The notes below the pieces were generated by a model, which saw only the letters and a list, made by a program, of their open reading frames with translations, did not search any database and was not told where the DNA came from. Source: Crenalkalicoccus roseus (GTDB taxonomy: Bacteria; Pseudomonadota; Alphaproteobacteria; Acetobacterales; Acetobacteraceae). Taken from it: 64,000 nt of DNA. The stretch covers positions 124,001-188,000 of the forward strand of contig NZ_SJDM01000005.1 of assembly GCF_004761865.1 (NCBI RefSeq), given 5' to 3'. Shown here piece after piece: positions 9,886 through 18,972 of the stretch (position 1 is the first letter of the stretch; the number at the start of each line of letters is the position of its first letter). The translations under genes were made by a program, and so were the position numbers.

Positions 9886-10953
9886 TCAGACCACCATCGG
9901 TCTGCCGAAGGCGGCGGCCCAGCGCGCGGCGAAGCGCGGCACCACCTCGGGGTTGATGACCCGCGGCGGCAGGCGGCCATGCGCGGCCTCGGCGAAGGCA
10001 AGCGCCGCGATGCGAGCGATGTTGGCGCGGCTCTCATGCGTCACGCCGGCGGTGTGCTGGGTGGCGATCACGTTCGGCAGGTGCAGCAGCGGGTGGTCGG
10101 CCGGGGGCGGCTCTCGCTCCCACACGTCGAGCCCGGCTCCTGCGAGATGGCCCGAGGCGAGGGCCTGGTGCAGCGCCCGCTCGTCATGGATCGAGCCGCG
10201 CGCGGTGGTGACGAAGATCGCGCCGGGCTTCATCCGAGCGAAGGCCCGGGCATCCATCAGGCCGCGGCTCTCCGGCGTCAGCGGCAGGTGCAGGCTGACG
10301 ATGTCGCTCCCGGCCAGGAGTTCGGGCATCTCCACCTTCTCCGCGCCCCGCGCAGCGATGGTGGCGGCGTCGAGGTAGGGGTCACAGGCCAGCACCCGGC
10401 AGCCGAAGGCGAGGCGCAGGATCTCCGCCACCCGCGTCCCGACATGCCCGATCCCGACCAGACCGACCGTGCGGCCGCGCAGCTCCCTGCCCATCAGCGC
10501 GCCGCGGTCGGCGGCCTGGCCGGCGCGCATCGCCGCCCCGGCCTCGGGCATCCGCTTCAGCAGGGCGAGCATCATCCCGACGGCGTGCTCCGCCACGCCC
10601 TCGGCGTTGCCGCCGGCTTGGTTCACCAGCAGCACCCCCGCCTCGGTGCAGGCCGCCGGGTCCACCGTGTCATAGCCCGCGCCGGTGCTCGCCGCCATCA
10701 GCAGGCCGGGGAGCCTCGCCAGCAGCGCCGGGCCGACATGAAAGGGCCTCGGCAGCTCGTCGCGGGAGGCCATCACGTAATAGGCGTGGCAGCCGGACAG
10801 CGCCCGGATGATGGCATCCTCCGGCTGGTCGAGCGGGATCCGCACCACTTCGAGCAGCGGCTCCTGCGCCGTAGTGTCGAGGAACGAGCGGTGCGGCACG
10901 TGCGAGAGGTAGCCGACACGGAAGCGACGTGGCGGCGGGGCGGCGTCGGGCAT
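9886..10953 (-). CDS. D-2-hydroxyacid dehydrogenase
   Basis: A 355-aa NAD(P)-dependent D-isomer-specific 2-hydroxyacid dehydrogenase. The dinucleotide motif is VGIGHVGTRVAE, the substrate-binding Arg lies in TTARGSIHDE, and the catalytic His is in QHTAGVTHES. The start MPDAAPPPRRFRV at 10953 gives normal family length; the open frame continues upstream without similarity. It lies 44 bp downstream of the molybdopterin large-subunit gene on the same strand, so co-transcription is likely. Glyoxylate/hydroxypyruvate, lactate or phosphoglycerate-type substrates are all possible. Confidence 0.88.
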   Translation of the reverse strand: MPDAAPPPRRFRVGYLSHVPHRSFLDTTAQEPLLEVVRIPLDQPEDAIIRALSGCHAYYVMASRDELPRPFHVGPALLARLPGLLMAASTGAGYDTVDPAACTEAGVLLVNQAGGNAEGVAEHAVGMMLALLKRMPEAGAAMRAGQAADRGALMGRELRGRTVGLVGIGHVGTRVAEILRLAFGCRVLACDPYLDAATIAARGAEKVEMPELLAGSDIVSLHLPLTPESRGLMDARAFARMKPGAIFVTTARGSIHDERALHQALASGHLAGAGLDVWEREPPPADHPLLHLPNVIATQHTAGVTHESRANIARIAALAFAEAAHGRLPPRVINPEVVPRFAARWAAAFGRPMVV

Positions 10954-10997
10954 CGTGTTGTCCTGTCTCCTGCGGTCCGTCGCGGCCGGCCTTCCCG

Positions 10998-13328
10998 TCA
11001 TGCCGCCCGCGGCTGCCGCGCGGAGAGCGCGCGCCAGACCTTCTCGGGCGTCACCGGCATGTCGATATGCGGCACCCCGAGCGCGTCGCAGACGGCGGAA
11101 ACCACCGCCGGCGGCGCGCCGCAGGCCCCGCCCTCGCCGGCACCCTTCACGCCGAGATCGTTGTTCGGGCAAGGCACGACATTGAACCCGAGCGCGAAGC
11201 CCGGCGCGTCGGAGGCGCGCGGCATGCAGTAGTCCTGGAAGCTGGCGGTGAGGAACTGGCCGCTTTCCCGGTCATAGATCGCGTGCTCGAGCAGCGCCTG
11301 GCCGATCCCGGCCATGATCCCGCCATGCGACTGGCCGTGCACCAGTAGCGGGTTGATGACGTTCCCGACATCGTCCACCGCGGCGTAGCGCACGATCTCC
11401 ACCTGCCCGGTCTCGGGGTCCACCTCCACCTCCGCCACGTGACACCCGTTCGGGAAATTGCATTCGGTGTTGCGCGTGTAGAGGAGCTGCTCGTCGAGGC
11501 CGGGCGATTCGCCTTCGGGCAGGCGCGCCGGGTCGTGCGCGAGCGCCACCACCCGATCCCAGCCGACGGCGAGATCGGTGCCGGCGACGCGGAACCGCCC
11601 ATCCTCGAAGACGACGTCCTCCGCCCCGGCCTCCAGCAGGTGCGCGGCAAGCCGGCGCGCCTTGGCGATCACGAGGTCGGCGGTGCGGGCGATCGCCACC
11701 CCGCCCATCTGCGAGGAGCGCGATCCGCCCGTGCCGCCGCCCTGCGGCACCACCTCCGTGTCACCCTGGAGGAAGCGAATGCGATCGAAGGGGATGCCGA
11801 GCCTGGAGTGCAGGATCTGGGCATAGGCGGTCTCGTGTCCCTGGCCGTGGCTGAAGGTGCCGACCACGAGCACCACCGCGCCGTCGGGTTCGAACCGCAC
11901 CCGTGCCCATTCGCTCGGCTGCCCGCCGGAAGCCTCTATGAAGTAGCCGAGGCCGATACCGCGCAGCCTGCCGCGCCGCGCCGCCTCGGCGCGGCGGGCG
12001 GGAAAGCCGCGCCAGTCGGCGAGCTGCAGCGCCATCTCCTGCGTCTCGGCGAAGCGGCCGCTGTCGATCTCGTTGCCCGCCGCGTTGCGGTAGGGGATCT
12101 GCTCCGGCCGGATGTAATTGCGCCGGCGGATCTCGTCGCGGCCGATGCCGAAGGCGAGCGCGCCCTGGTCGAGCAGCCGCTCGAGCACATAGGCCGTCTC
12201 AGGCCGGCCGGCGCCGCGATAGGCGTCGGTCGGCGCGGTGTTGGTGAAGACGCAGCGCACCTGCACGTTCAGCGCCTGGATGTCGTAGACCGTGCCGTTG
12301 ATGCGCCCGCCTGCCACGGTCGGGATGCGCGGGCCGAAATCCTGCAGGTAGGCGCCCATCGCCGCGACGGTGCGGATCCTCGCGCCCAGCACCTTCGCAT
12401 CCTTGTCGAAGGCCATCTCCGCCCGGGTCACGTGGTCGCGCCCGTGTGGGTCGGCGAGGAAGGTCTCGGTGCGGTCGCTGCGCCACTTCACTGGGCGGCC
12501 GACCCGCCGCGCCGCCCAGAGCACCATGCCGCTCTCGGGGTGCAGCTTGCCGCGCAGGCCGAAGCCGCCGCCCACGTCGGGGGAGACCACGCGCAGCTTC
12601 TCCCTGGGCACCTTCAGGATGTGCTGCGCCAGGCCGTCGCGCACGCGGATCACCCCCTGCGTCGGGGAGTAGAGGGTGTAGCGGTCCTCGGCCGGGTCGT
12701 ACTCGCCGATGGCGACGCGCGGCTCCATCGGGTTGCCGACCAGGCGGTTGTTGACGAGCTCGACGCTCACGATACGGGCGGCATGGGCGAAGGCCTCCTC
12801 CGCCTCCTTCTCCCGGCCGCTGTCCCACAGTACGCAGAGATTGCTGCCGTGCTCCTCCCAGATCACCGGCGCGTCCGGCGCCGCCGCGGCGGCGGTGTCG
12901 GTGACGCTCGGCAGGGGCTCGTAGTCCACCGTCACCAGCTCGGCCGCGTCCTGTGCTTCGGCGCGCGTTTCCGCGACCACGATCGCCACCGGGTCGCCGA
13001 CGAAGCGCGCCTTCCGGGTCTGCAGCATCTCCCGCGGCGGAGCGTAGAGCCTGCCCCCGTCCTTGCCGGGCACCTCGACCATCACCGGGAAGCGGCCGAT
13101 CCCGTCCGCATCCGCGTCATGCCCGGTGAGCACCGCGAGCACGCCGGGCGCGGCCCGCGCCGCATCGACATGGATGGCGAGGATGCGCGCATGGGCATGG
13201 GGGGAGCGCACCACGGCCATGTGGACTTCGCCCGGGCGCGAGATGTCGTCCGTATAGGTGCCGCGGCCGGTCAGCAGCCGCACATCCTCCTTGCGCCGCA
13301 CCGGCTGGCCGATCCCGAACCTGTCCAT
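10998..13328 (-). CDS. Xanthine dehydrogenase family molybdopterin-binding subunit, form II CoxL-like
   Basis: A 776-aa molybdenum hydroxylase large subunit (aldehyde oxidase/xanthine dehydrogenase family) that would hold the molybdopterin cytosine dinucleotide cofactor. AYRGAGR at 369-375 is the form II signature of CoxL-type proteins, in contrast to AYxCSFR in true aerobic CO dehydrogenase. The base-catalyst Glu is at E732 in GAGEGGACGAPPAV. The start MDRFGIGQPV at 13328 matches the usual N-terminus (GxxxxRxED). No FAD (medium) or 2Fe-2S (small) subunit gene is next to it, which is unusual. Substrate unknown; CO oxidation is not supported. Confidence 0.88.
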   Translation of the reverse strand: MDRFGIGQPVRRKEDVRLLTGRGTYTDDISRPGEVHMAVVRSPHAHARILAIHVDAARAAPGVLAVLTGHDADADGIGRFPVMVEVPGKDGGRLYAPPREMLQTRKARFVGDPVAIVVAETRAEAQDAAELVTVDYEPLPSVTDTAAAAAPDAPVIWEEHGSNLCVLWDSGREKEAEEAFAHAARIVSVELVNNRLVGNPMEPRVAIGEYDPAEDRYTLYSPTQGVIRVRDGLAQHILKVPREKLRVVSPDVGGGFGLRGKLHPESGMVLWAARRVGRPVKWRSDRTETFLADPHGRDHVTRAEMAFDKDAKVLGARIRTVAAMGAYLQDFGPRIPTVAGGRINGTVYDIQALNVQVRCVFTNTAPTDAYRGAGRPETAYVLERLLDQGALAFGIGRDEIRRRNYIRPEQIPYRNAAGNEIDSGRFAETQEMALQLADWRGFPARRAEAARRGRLRGIGLGYFIEASGGQPSEWARVRFEPDGAVVLVVGTFSHGQGHETAYAQILHSRLGIPFDRIRFLQGDTEVVPQGGGTGGSRSSQMGGVAIARTADLVIAKARRLAAHLLEAGAEDVVFEDGRFRVAGTDLAVGWDRVVALAHDPARLPEGESPGLDEQLLYTRNTECNFPNGCHVAEVEVDPETGQVEIVRYAAVDDVGNVINPLLVHGQSHGGIMAGIGQALLEHAIYDRESGQFLTASFQDYCMPRASDAPGFALGFNVVPCPNNDLGVKGAGEGGACGAPPAVVSAVCDALGVPHIDMPVTPEKVWRALSARQPRAA

Positions 13329-13452
13329 CCTGCGATCCCCCCGCCGTATTTGGCCGCCAGGAAAGCCGGGCAGGCGCGGGCTGTCGAGAGGGGGGCTGGC
13401 GCGCCGCGCCGATCTGGGCGATCCATCGCCGGGGAGCGGGAGGAACGGCGGC

Positions 13453-14592
13453 ATGGTCGGGTTGCGTTTCGACCTCAGGGACACGCCGGCGGACGCGCCG
13501 GCGCTTCGGGCCGAGCTCAGGGCCTTCCTGGCGGAGGCCGGCAGGCACTGGTCCCCCATGGTGCGGGCCTATTCCTGGATGGGCTTCGACCGCGAATTCT
13601 CGCGCGAGGTCGGCCGCCGCGGCTGGATCGGCATGACCTGGCCGAGGGCCTATGGCGGCGGGGAGCGCAGCGCCATGGAACGCTACGTGGTGCTGGAGGA
13701 GATGCTCGCCGCCGGCGCGCCGGTCGGCGCGCACTGGATCGGTGACCGCCAGTCCGGCCCGCTGATCCTGCGCCTCGGCACGGAGGATCAGCGGCGGGAG
13801 TTCCTGCCGCGCATCGCCCGCGGCGAGCTCGCCTTCGCCATCGGCCTCTCGGAGCCCGATTCCGGCTCCGACCTCGCCAGCCTGCGCAGCCGGGCGGAGA
13901 AGGTGCCGGGCGGGTGGAGGATCAACGGCCGCAAGGTCTGGACCACCAACGCGCATCGCTGCGACTTCATGATCGCGCTGCTGCGCACCAGCCCCGTGGC
14001 GGATCCGAAGCTGAAGCACCAGGGCCTCTCGCAATTCCTGGTGGATCTGCGCGCCTCCGGCATCGCCATCCGCCCGATCCCCGATCTGGTGGGGGAGGAG
14101 GGCTTCAACGAGATCACCCTCGACGACGTCTTCGTCCCGGATGCCATGCTGGTCGGGGAGGAAGGCAGGGGCTGGGAGCAGGCGACGGCGGAACTCGCCT
14201 TCGAGCGCGCCGGGCCGGAGCGCTACCTCTCCTCCCTGCCGCTGCTGATCGCGGCGCTGGACGATCTGCGCGCCGAGCCGGCAGCGCCGGAGGCGGTCGG
14301 CCGCCTGCTCGCCCGCGCGGCGACGCTGCGGCAGATGTCGCTCTCCGTCGCCGGCATGCTGCAGGAGGGCAGGACCCCGGCGCGGGAGGCGGCGCTGGTG
14401 AAGGATGTCGGCAACGACTACGAGCAGGCGCTGCCCGAGGCGGTGCGGGACCTGACCGACCCCGCCCGCACGCCGGAGGAGGTGCGGGAGATGCTCGGCA
14501 TCACGACCATGGTCGCGCGGAGCTACTCGCTCCGCGGCGGCACGCGGGAGATTCTGCGCGGCATCATCGCCCGCCAGCTGGGGCTGCGCTGA
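13453..14592 (+). CDS. Acyl-CoA dehydrogenase, first of a pair
   Basis: A 379-aa acyl-CoA dehydrogenase with the FAD-binding IGLSEPDSGSDLASL segment and a C-terminal SLRGGTREILRGIIARQ. It is followed after 2 bp by a second, shorter dehydrogenase gene. The arrangement resembles the paired FadE genes of actinobacterial steroid breakdown, whose products form alpha2beta2 heterotetramers; whether this pair does the same is inference. The start ATG at 13453 is preceded by a purine-rich GGGAGGAAC stretch. First gene of a three-gene operon. Confidence 0.88.
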   Translation: MVGLRFDLRDTPADAPALRAELRAFLAEAGRHWSPMVRAYSWMGFDREFSREVGRRGWIGMTWPRAYGGGERSAMERYVVLEEMLAAGAPVGAHWIGDRQSGPLILRLGTEDQRREFLPRIARGELAFAIGLSEPDSGSDLASLRSRAEKVPGGWRINGRKVWTTNAHRCDFMIALLRTSPVADPKLKHQGLSQFLVDLRASGIAIRPIPDLVGEEGFNEITLDDVFVPDAMLVGEEGRGWEQATAELAFERAGPERYLSSLPLLIAALDDLRAEPAAPEAVGRLLARAATLRQMSLSVAGMLQEGRTPAREAALVKDVGNDYEQALPEAVRDLTDPARTPEEVREMLGITTMVARSYSLRGGTREILRGIIARQLGLR

Positions 14593-14594
14593 CC

Positions 14595-15608
14595 ATGAGC
14601 GACGATCTGCGGAGCATCCTGCTGGAGCAGGTGGAGCGGCTGCTGTCCGACCGCTCCGGTCCCGACCTGCTGCGCGCCGTGGAACGCGGCGAATGGCCCG
14701 CGGCGCTGTGGGAGGAGGCGGAAGCGCTTGGCCTGCCGCATGCCCTGGTGCCGGAGGCGATGGGCGGCGCGGGCCTCGGCTGGGACGATGCCGTGGCAGT
14801 CTGGCAGGTGCTCGGCCGCCATGGGGCGCCGCTGCCGCTGGCCGGCGGCATGGCCGCCGCCGCCCTGCTTGCTGTCGGCGGCATCGCTCCGCCCGCAGGG
14901 CCGATCGCCCTCGCCGTGCCGGGGGAGGCGCTGGCCTGGGGACGGCGCGCGGAGCACGCCGTCACCGCCACGGGCGGGGAGGTGGCGCTGCACCTCCTCT
15001 CCGGCGCCGCTCGCCAGGAGGGGCGCAGCCTGATCGGTCGCGAGCCGGCGGATCACGTCGCCCTCGGAGAGCCCCTCGCCAGGGTGGCGTTGCCGCCGGG
15101 CTGCGGACCGGAGGCGGCGCTGCTCGCCGGGGCGCTGCTCCATGCGGCGCAGATCGCCGGCGCGCTGGAGGCGGTGCTGGGGATGACGGTGGAGTACGCC
15201 AGCACCCGCAGGCAGTTCGGCCGCCCGATCGGCGGCTTCCAGGCGGTGCAGCAGCTTCTCGCCCAGGCGGCGGGGGAGGTGGCGGCGGCCGGCGTCGCCG
15301 CCGCCCATGCCGGGCGCGCGGCGGCGCGCCGCGGGCTTGCCGGCGGCGCCTTCGAGATCGCCTGCGCCAAGGTGGTGGCCGGGGAGGCGGCGGGGCGCGT
15401 CGCCGCCATCGCGCACCAGGTGCACGCCGCGATGGGCTTCACGGACGAGCACCCGCTGCACCTATTCACCCGGCGCCTCTGGTCCTGGCGCGACGCGTGC
15501 GGCGCCGAGCGCGTCTGGGCGCGGCGCATCGGCGCGGAGGCGCTGGCGCGCGGCGGTGCCGCGCTGTGGCCGGATCTGACAGCAAGGGAGGAGGAGGCGA
15601 GGCCATGA
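14595..15608 (+). CDS. Acyl-CoA dehydrogenase, second of a pair
   Basis: A 337-aa acyl-CoA dehydrogenase, shorter than the usual 380-400 aa. The N-terminal helical domain is clear (LWEEAEALGLPHALVPEAMGGAGLGW). The middle beta-domain is reduced, and the C-terminal helical domain has STRRQFGRPIGGFQAVQ, which contains the conserved Arg and QF for FAD contacts. The usual terminal GGTxEI segment is not recognisable; the corresponding region reads RLWSWRDACGAE. This fits the partner-subunit type of heteromeric ACADs, which contribute only part of the FAD/active site. Its stop overlaps the hydratase start by 4 bp (ATGA). Confidence 0.82.
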   Translation: MSDDLRSILLEQVERLLSDRSGPDLLRAVERGEWPAALWEEAEALGLPHALVPEAMGGAGLGWDDAVAVWQVLGRHGAPLPLAGGMAAAALLAVGGIAPPAGPIALAVPGEALAWGRRAEHAVTATGGEVALHLLSGAARQEGRSLIGREPADHVALGEPLARVALPPGCGPEAALLAGALLHAAQIAGALEAVLGMTVEYASTRRQFGRPIGGFQAVQQLLAQAAGEVAAAGVAAAHAGRAAARRGLAGGAFEIACAKVVAGEAAGRVAAIAHQVHAAMGFTDEHPLHLFTRRLWSWRDACGAERVWARRIGAEALARGGAALWPDLTAREEEARP

Positions 15609-16405
15609 CCGACTACGTGCGCTACGAACAGGACGGGCCGATCGTCACGCTCACCCTGAACGCGCCCGAGAAGCGCAACGCCATCTCCTCCTTCGAGGAA
15701 TGCGACGCCATCGTGGAGGCCTGCCGGCGCGTCAACCTCGACCGGCAGGTGCGCTGCGTCATCCTCACCGGCGCCGGCACCGCCTTCTGCTCAGGCGGCG
15801 ACCTGAAGGCGATGCGCGACAAGCGTGGCATCATGGCCGGCAGCCATGCCGACATGCGGGAGAATTACCGCCGCGGCGTGCAGCGCATGGCCCAGGCCCT
15901 CTACGACTGCGACGCGCCGACCATCGCCGCGGTGAACGGCCCGGCGATCGGCCTCGGCCTCGACGTCGCCTGCATGTGCGACATCCGCATCGCCTCCGAG
16001 ACCGCGACCTTCGCCGAGAGCTTCATCAAGGTCGGCATCGTGCCGGGCGACGGCGGCGCCTGGCTGCTGCCGCGCGTCGTCGGCATGTCCATGGCGCTGG
16101 AGATGAGCTTCACCGGCGACACGCTGGACGCGCAGCAGGCCCTGGCCGCGCGCTTGGTCTCCCGCGTGGTGCCGGCGGGAGAGCTGATGGAGGCCGCCCG
16201 CGCCCTCGCCAGGCGCATCGCCGCCAACCCTCCGGACGCGCTGCGCATGACCAAGCGTCTGCTGCGCGAGGGGCAGTACATGCGCCTCCCCTCCCTGCTG
16301 GAGCTCTCCGCCGCCTATCAGGCGCTCGCCCACAGCACCGAGGACCACAGGGAGGCGGTGAACGCGATGCTGGAGAGGCGCGCCCCCCGCTTCACGGGCA
16401 GGTGA
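15605..16405 (+). CDS. Enoyl-CoA hydratase/isomerase (crotonase) family
   Basis: A 266-aa crotonase-fold protein. The first oxyanion-hole segment is AFCSGGDLKAM and the second is NGPAIGLGLDVACMCDIRIAS, followed by FAESFIKVGIVPGDGGAWLLPR. The Glu usually contributed by the helix after GxG is replaced (GLGLDVA), while an acidic residue is kept in FAES, so hydratase activity is likely but not assured. It probably hydrates the enoyl-CoA made by the two preceding dehydrogenases. Translation is coupled to the upstream gene through the ATGA overlap. Confidence 0.87.
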   Translation: MTDYVRYEQDGPIVTLTLNAPEKRNAISSFEECDAIVEACRRVNLDRQVRCVILTGAGTAFCSGGDLKAMRDKRGIMAGSHADMRENYRRGVQRMAQALYDCDAPTIAAVNGPAIGLGLDVACMCDIRIASETATFAESFIKVGIVPGDGGAWLLPRVVGMSMALEMSFTGDTLDAQQALAARLVSRVVPAGELMEAARALARRIAANPPDALRMTKRLLREGQYMRLPSLLELSAAYQALAHSTEDHREAVNAMLERRAPRFTGR

Positions 16406-16484
16406 GGGCCGCCCGCCGGGCAGGGCCTGGGATGCAGCCGGCAGGAGCCAGGCGCGTTGAGGAGCCTTCGAGAAGGAGGCCCCG

Positions 16485-16886
16485 ATGCAGCACCTGCAGG
16501 ACATACTTCGCAGCCAGAAGCACCAGCCCTCCGCCATCGAGGTGATCCGCCGCTGCATCGAGGCCTGCTTCGACTGCGCCCAGGCCTGCACCGCCTGCGC
16601 CGATGCCTGCCTCGCCGAGGAAGAGGTGGCGGAACTCCGCTACTGCATCAGGCTGGATCTCGACTGCGCCGACATGTGCATGGCGACCGGCCGCATCGTC
16701 TCGCGCCTGACCAAGCCGAACCGCCTGCTGATGGAGGGTGCGCTGAACGCCTGCGCCGATGCGTGCCGGGCCTGCGCCGAGGAATGCGAGCGCCATGCCG
16801 CGATGCACGCCCATTGCAAGGTCTGCGCCGAGGCCTGCCGCCGCTGCGAGCAGGCATGCCAGGAGCTGCTGCGCGTCATGTCCTGA
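16485..16886 (+). CDS. Four-helix-bundle copper-storage protein, Csp3-like (DUF326)
   Basis: A 133-aa protein with 18 Cys, at residues 24, 28, 31, 35, 38, 42, 54, 61, 65, 90, 94, 97, 101, 111, 114, 118, 121 and 125. They are spaced at helical CxxxC/CxxC intervals along predicted helices, and there is no signal peptide. This matches the cytosolic Csp3 copper-storage proteins, which line a four-helix bundle with Cys thiolates and bind many Cu(I) ions. A strong AAGGAGG (16473-16479) precedes the ATG. No copper exporter or copper regulator is adjacent, so it stands alone between the hydratase operon and a convergent SDR gene. Confidence 0.88.
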   Translation: MQHLQDILRSQKHQPSAIEVIRRCIEACFDCAQACTACADACLAEEEVAELRYCIRLDLDCADMCMATGRIVSRLTKPNRLLMEGALNACADACRACAEECERHAAMHAHCKVCAEACRRCEQACQELLRVMS

Positions 16887-16902
16887 GGGGCGGCTGCGCC
16901 CC
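16887..16902 (+). terminator. Hairpin directly after the Csp3-like gene
   Basis: GGGGCG-GCTG-CGCCCC forms a perfect 6-bp stem starting at the first base after the stop codon. No T-tract follows, so it could be a weak or Rho-assisted terminator in this convergent gap, or simply GC-rich sequence. Confidence 0.3.
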
Positions 16903-16912
16903 GGAGACGGGC

Positions 16913-17671
16913 TCAGCCGCGGCCGATCCAGGGCATCTTCGAGGCGGCGATGGTGACGAACTGGATGTTCGCATCCAGCGGCAGGCTCGCCATCATCAGG
17001 ATGGTGCTGCCGACATGCGCCACATCCATCACCGGCTCCACCGCGATGCGCCCGTCGGCCTGCTTCACGCCGCGCTGCATGCGCTGCGTCATCGGCGTCG
17101 CGGCATTGCCGATGTCGATCTGGCCGGAGACGATGTCGTATTTCCGCCCGTCCAGCGCCAGCGACTTGGTCAGGCCGGTGATGGCGTGCTTGGTGGAGGT
17201 GTAGGCGACGCTGTCCGGCCGCGGCACATGGGCGGAGATGGAGCCGTTGTTGACGATCCGCCCGCCCTGCGGCGACTGCTCCTTCATCATGCGGAAGGCG
17301 GCCTGGGCGCAGAGGAAGGAGCCGGTGAGGTTCACCTGCACCACCCGCGCCCAGTCCTCATACGCCAGATCCTCGATCGGCACCCCGGGCGTGTTGCCGC
17401 CGGCGTTGTTGAACAGGAAGTCGAGCCGGCCCCACTTCTCCTTCACGGCGGCGAACAGCGCCCGCACCGCCGCCGGATCGCCGACATCGGTCGGCACCAC
17501 CAGGGCGCGGCCGGCGGCCTCGCCCGCCATGCCCGCCGTCTCCTCCAGCGCCTCGCGCCGCCGCCCGGCGAGGGCGACGGACCAGCCGGCGCCGAGCAGG
17601 GCGAGGGCGGAGGCGCGGCCGATGCCGGAGCCGGCCCCGGTGACGACGGCGATCCTGCTGGTCTGGCTCAT
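16913..17671 (-). CDS. SDR family NAD(P)-dependent oxidoreductase
   Basis: A 252-aa classical [14 protein letters not shown] for nucleotide binding, NNAGG, an NNGSISA strand with the catalytic Ser, and YTSTK with Tyr/Lys. Two ATGs are possible. That at 17680 abuts GGGAGGG (17681-17687) with no spacing, whereas the ATG at 17671 ([10 protein letters not shown]) has it 9 nt upstream; the latter is chosen. The C-terminal [16 protein letters not shown] is similar to many sugar- or polyol-type SDRs, but the substrate is not evident. It stands alone, convergent with the copper protein. Confidence 0.87.
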   Translation of the reverse strand: MSQTSRIAVVTGAGSGIGRASALALLGAGWSVALAGRRREALEETAGMAGEAAGRALVVPTDVGDPAAVRALFAAVKEKWGRLDFLFNNAGGNTPGVPIEDLAYEDWARVVQVNLTGSFLCAQAAFRMMKEQSPQGGRIVNNGSISAHVPRPDSVAYTSTKHAITGLTKSLALDGRKYDIVSGQIDIGNAATPMTQRMQRGVKQADGRIAVEPVMDVAHVGSTILMMASLPLDANIQFVTIAASKMPWIGRG

Positions 17672-17740
17672 GGCGCGCATCCCTCCCGCTTCGCGTCCGC
17701 CGCCCAGAGTGGAGGGCGGCGCGGGCGCTGTCCATCCAGG

Positions 17741-18922
17741 CTATCGGTCGTCGCGGGGCAGGAGCTGCTCGACGAGCGTCGCCCAGTAGCTGGCGCCGAT
17801 CGGCAGGATGGCGTCGTTGAAGTCGTATTTCGGGTGGTGCACCTGCGGGTCGCCCTCGCCGCGGCCGCCGCCGAGCATGATGTAGCTGCCGGGCTTGGCT
17901 TCCAGCATGAAGGAGAAGTCCTCGCCGCCCATGGTCGGCTTGGGCATCGGCTGCACCCGCGCCTCCCCGGCCACGGCGCGGGCGGCGGGCAGGGTGAGCT
18001 GCGTGCTCTCCGCGTCGTTGATGGTGGCGGGATAGCAGCGGACGAAGCGCGCTTCCGCCCGGGCGCCGAAGGCGCGGGGGATGCCGGTCGCGATTTCGAG
18101 GAATTTCCGCTCCAGCAGGTCGCCCACCTCGGGGCGGAACCAGCGGGCGGTGCCGCGCAGCAGCACGCTCTCGGGAATCACGTTCCAGGTCTCGCCGCCC
18201 TGGATGTGGCCGATCGTGATGACGCCCGCCTCCACCGGCTCCACGTTGCGCGCCACGATGCTCTGCAGCGCGGTGACGATGTGCGCCGCGATCACCACCG
18301 GGTCGTTGCCCTGGTGCGGCATGGCCCCGTGCGCGCCGGTGCCGGTGACCGTGACCTCGAGGTTGGCGACCGCCGCCATGATCGGCCCCTCGCGCCACCA
18401 GAAGGTGCCCTCCGGCGCGCCGGGCCAGTTGTGCATGCCGAAGACGCGTTCCATAGGGAAGCGCTCGAACAGCCCCTCCTCCACCATCACGCGCCCGCCG
18501 GCCAGGTTCTCCTCCGCCGGCTGGAAGATCACGTAGACGGTGCCGGCGAAGTTCCGCGTCTCGGCCAGGTACTTCGCGGCGCCGAGCAGCATGGCGGTGT
18601 GCCCGTCATGGCCGCAGGCGTGCATCCGCCCGGGATGCACCGAGGCGTAGGGCAGGCCGGTCTCCTCCTGTATCGGCAGCGCGTCGATGTCGGCGCGCAG
18701 GCCGATGGCGCGCCCGCCGCCATCGCGTCCGCGGATCACTCCGACCACCCCGGTGCGGGCGATGCCCGTCACCACCTCGTCGCAGCCGAATTCGCGCAGC
18801 CTGGCGGCGATGACGCCGCTGGTGCGCATCTCCTCGAAGCCGATCTCGGGATGCTGGTGGAGGTCGCGCCGCCAGGCCGTCATCTCGGGGTGGAATTCGG
18901 CGATGCGGTTGATCACGGGCAT
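17741..18922 (-). CDS. M20 family amidohydrolase/peptidase
   Basis: A 393-aa M20D-type metallohydrolase, as in hippurate or N-acyl-amino-acid hydrolases and IAA-amino acid hydrolases. Metal ligands are visible in CGHDGHTAM, in QPAEE (catalytic Glu pair), and in GGEDFSFML near the C-terminus. The dimerisation domain begins near VTVTGTGAHGAMPHQG. The start MPVINRIAEF at 18922 precedes the DLHQHPEIGFEE segment typical of the family N-terminus. It would cleave an amide from an N-acyl or aminoacyl substrate in the cytoplasm. Confidence 0.9.
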   Translation of the reverse strand: MPVINRIAEFHPEMTAWRRDLHQHPEIGFEEMRTSGVIAARLREFGCDEVVTGIARTGVVGVIRGRDGGGRAIGLRADIDALPIQEETGLPYASVHPGRMHACGHDGHTAMLLGAAKYLAETRNFAGTVYVIFQPAEENLAGGRVMVEEGLFERFPMERVFGMHNWPGAPEGTFWWREGPIMAAVANLEVTVTGTGAHGAMPHQGNDPVVIAAHIVTALQSIVARNVEPVEAGVITIGHIQGGETWNVIPESVLLRGTARWFRPEVGDLLERKFLEIATGIPRAFGARAEARFVRCYPATINDAESTQLTLPAARAVAGEARVQPMPKPTMGGEDFSFMLEAKPGSYIMLGGGRGEGDPQVHHPKYDFNDAILPIGASYWATLVEQLLPRDDR

Positions 18923-18972
18923 GCGGGGACCTCCGGTCGGTCGGGAAGATGTGCGCATCCCGGCGCCGGCGG

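Noticed and set aside
10998-13328. Aerobic carbon monoxide dehydrogenase
   Set aside because: The AYRGAGR signature is form II, lacking the active-site Cys of form I, and partner subunits are missing.
13329-13559. N-terminal extension of the molybdopterin subunit to 853 aa
   Set aside because: The conserved N-terminus starts at MDRFGIGQP (13328), and the extension overlaps the divergent dehydrogenase start.
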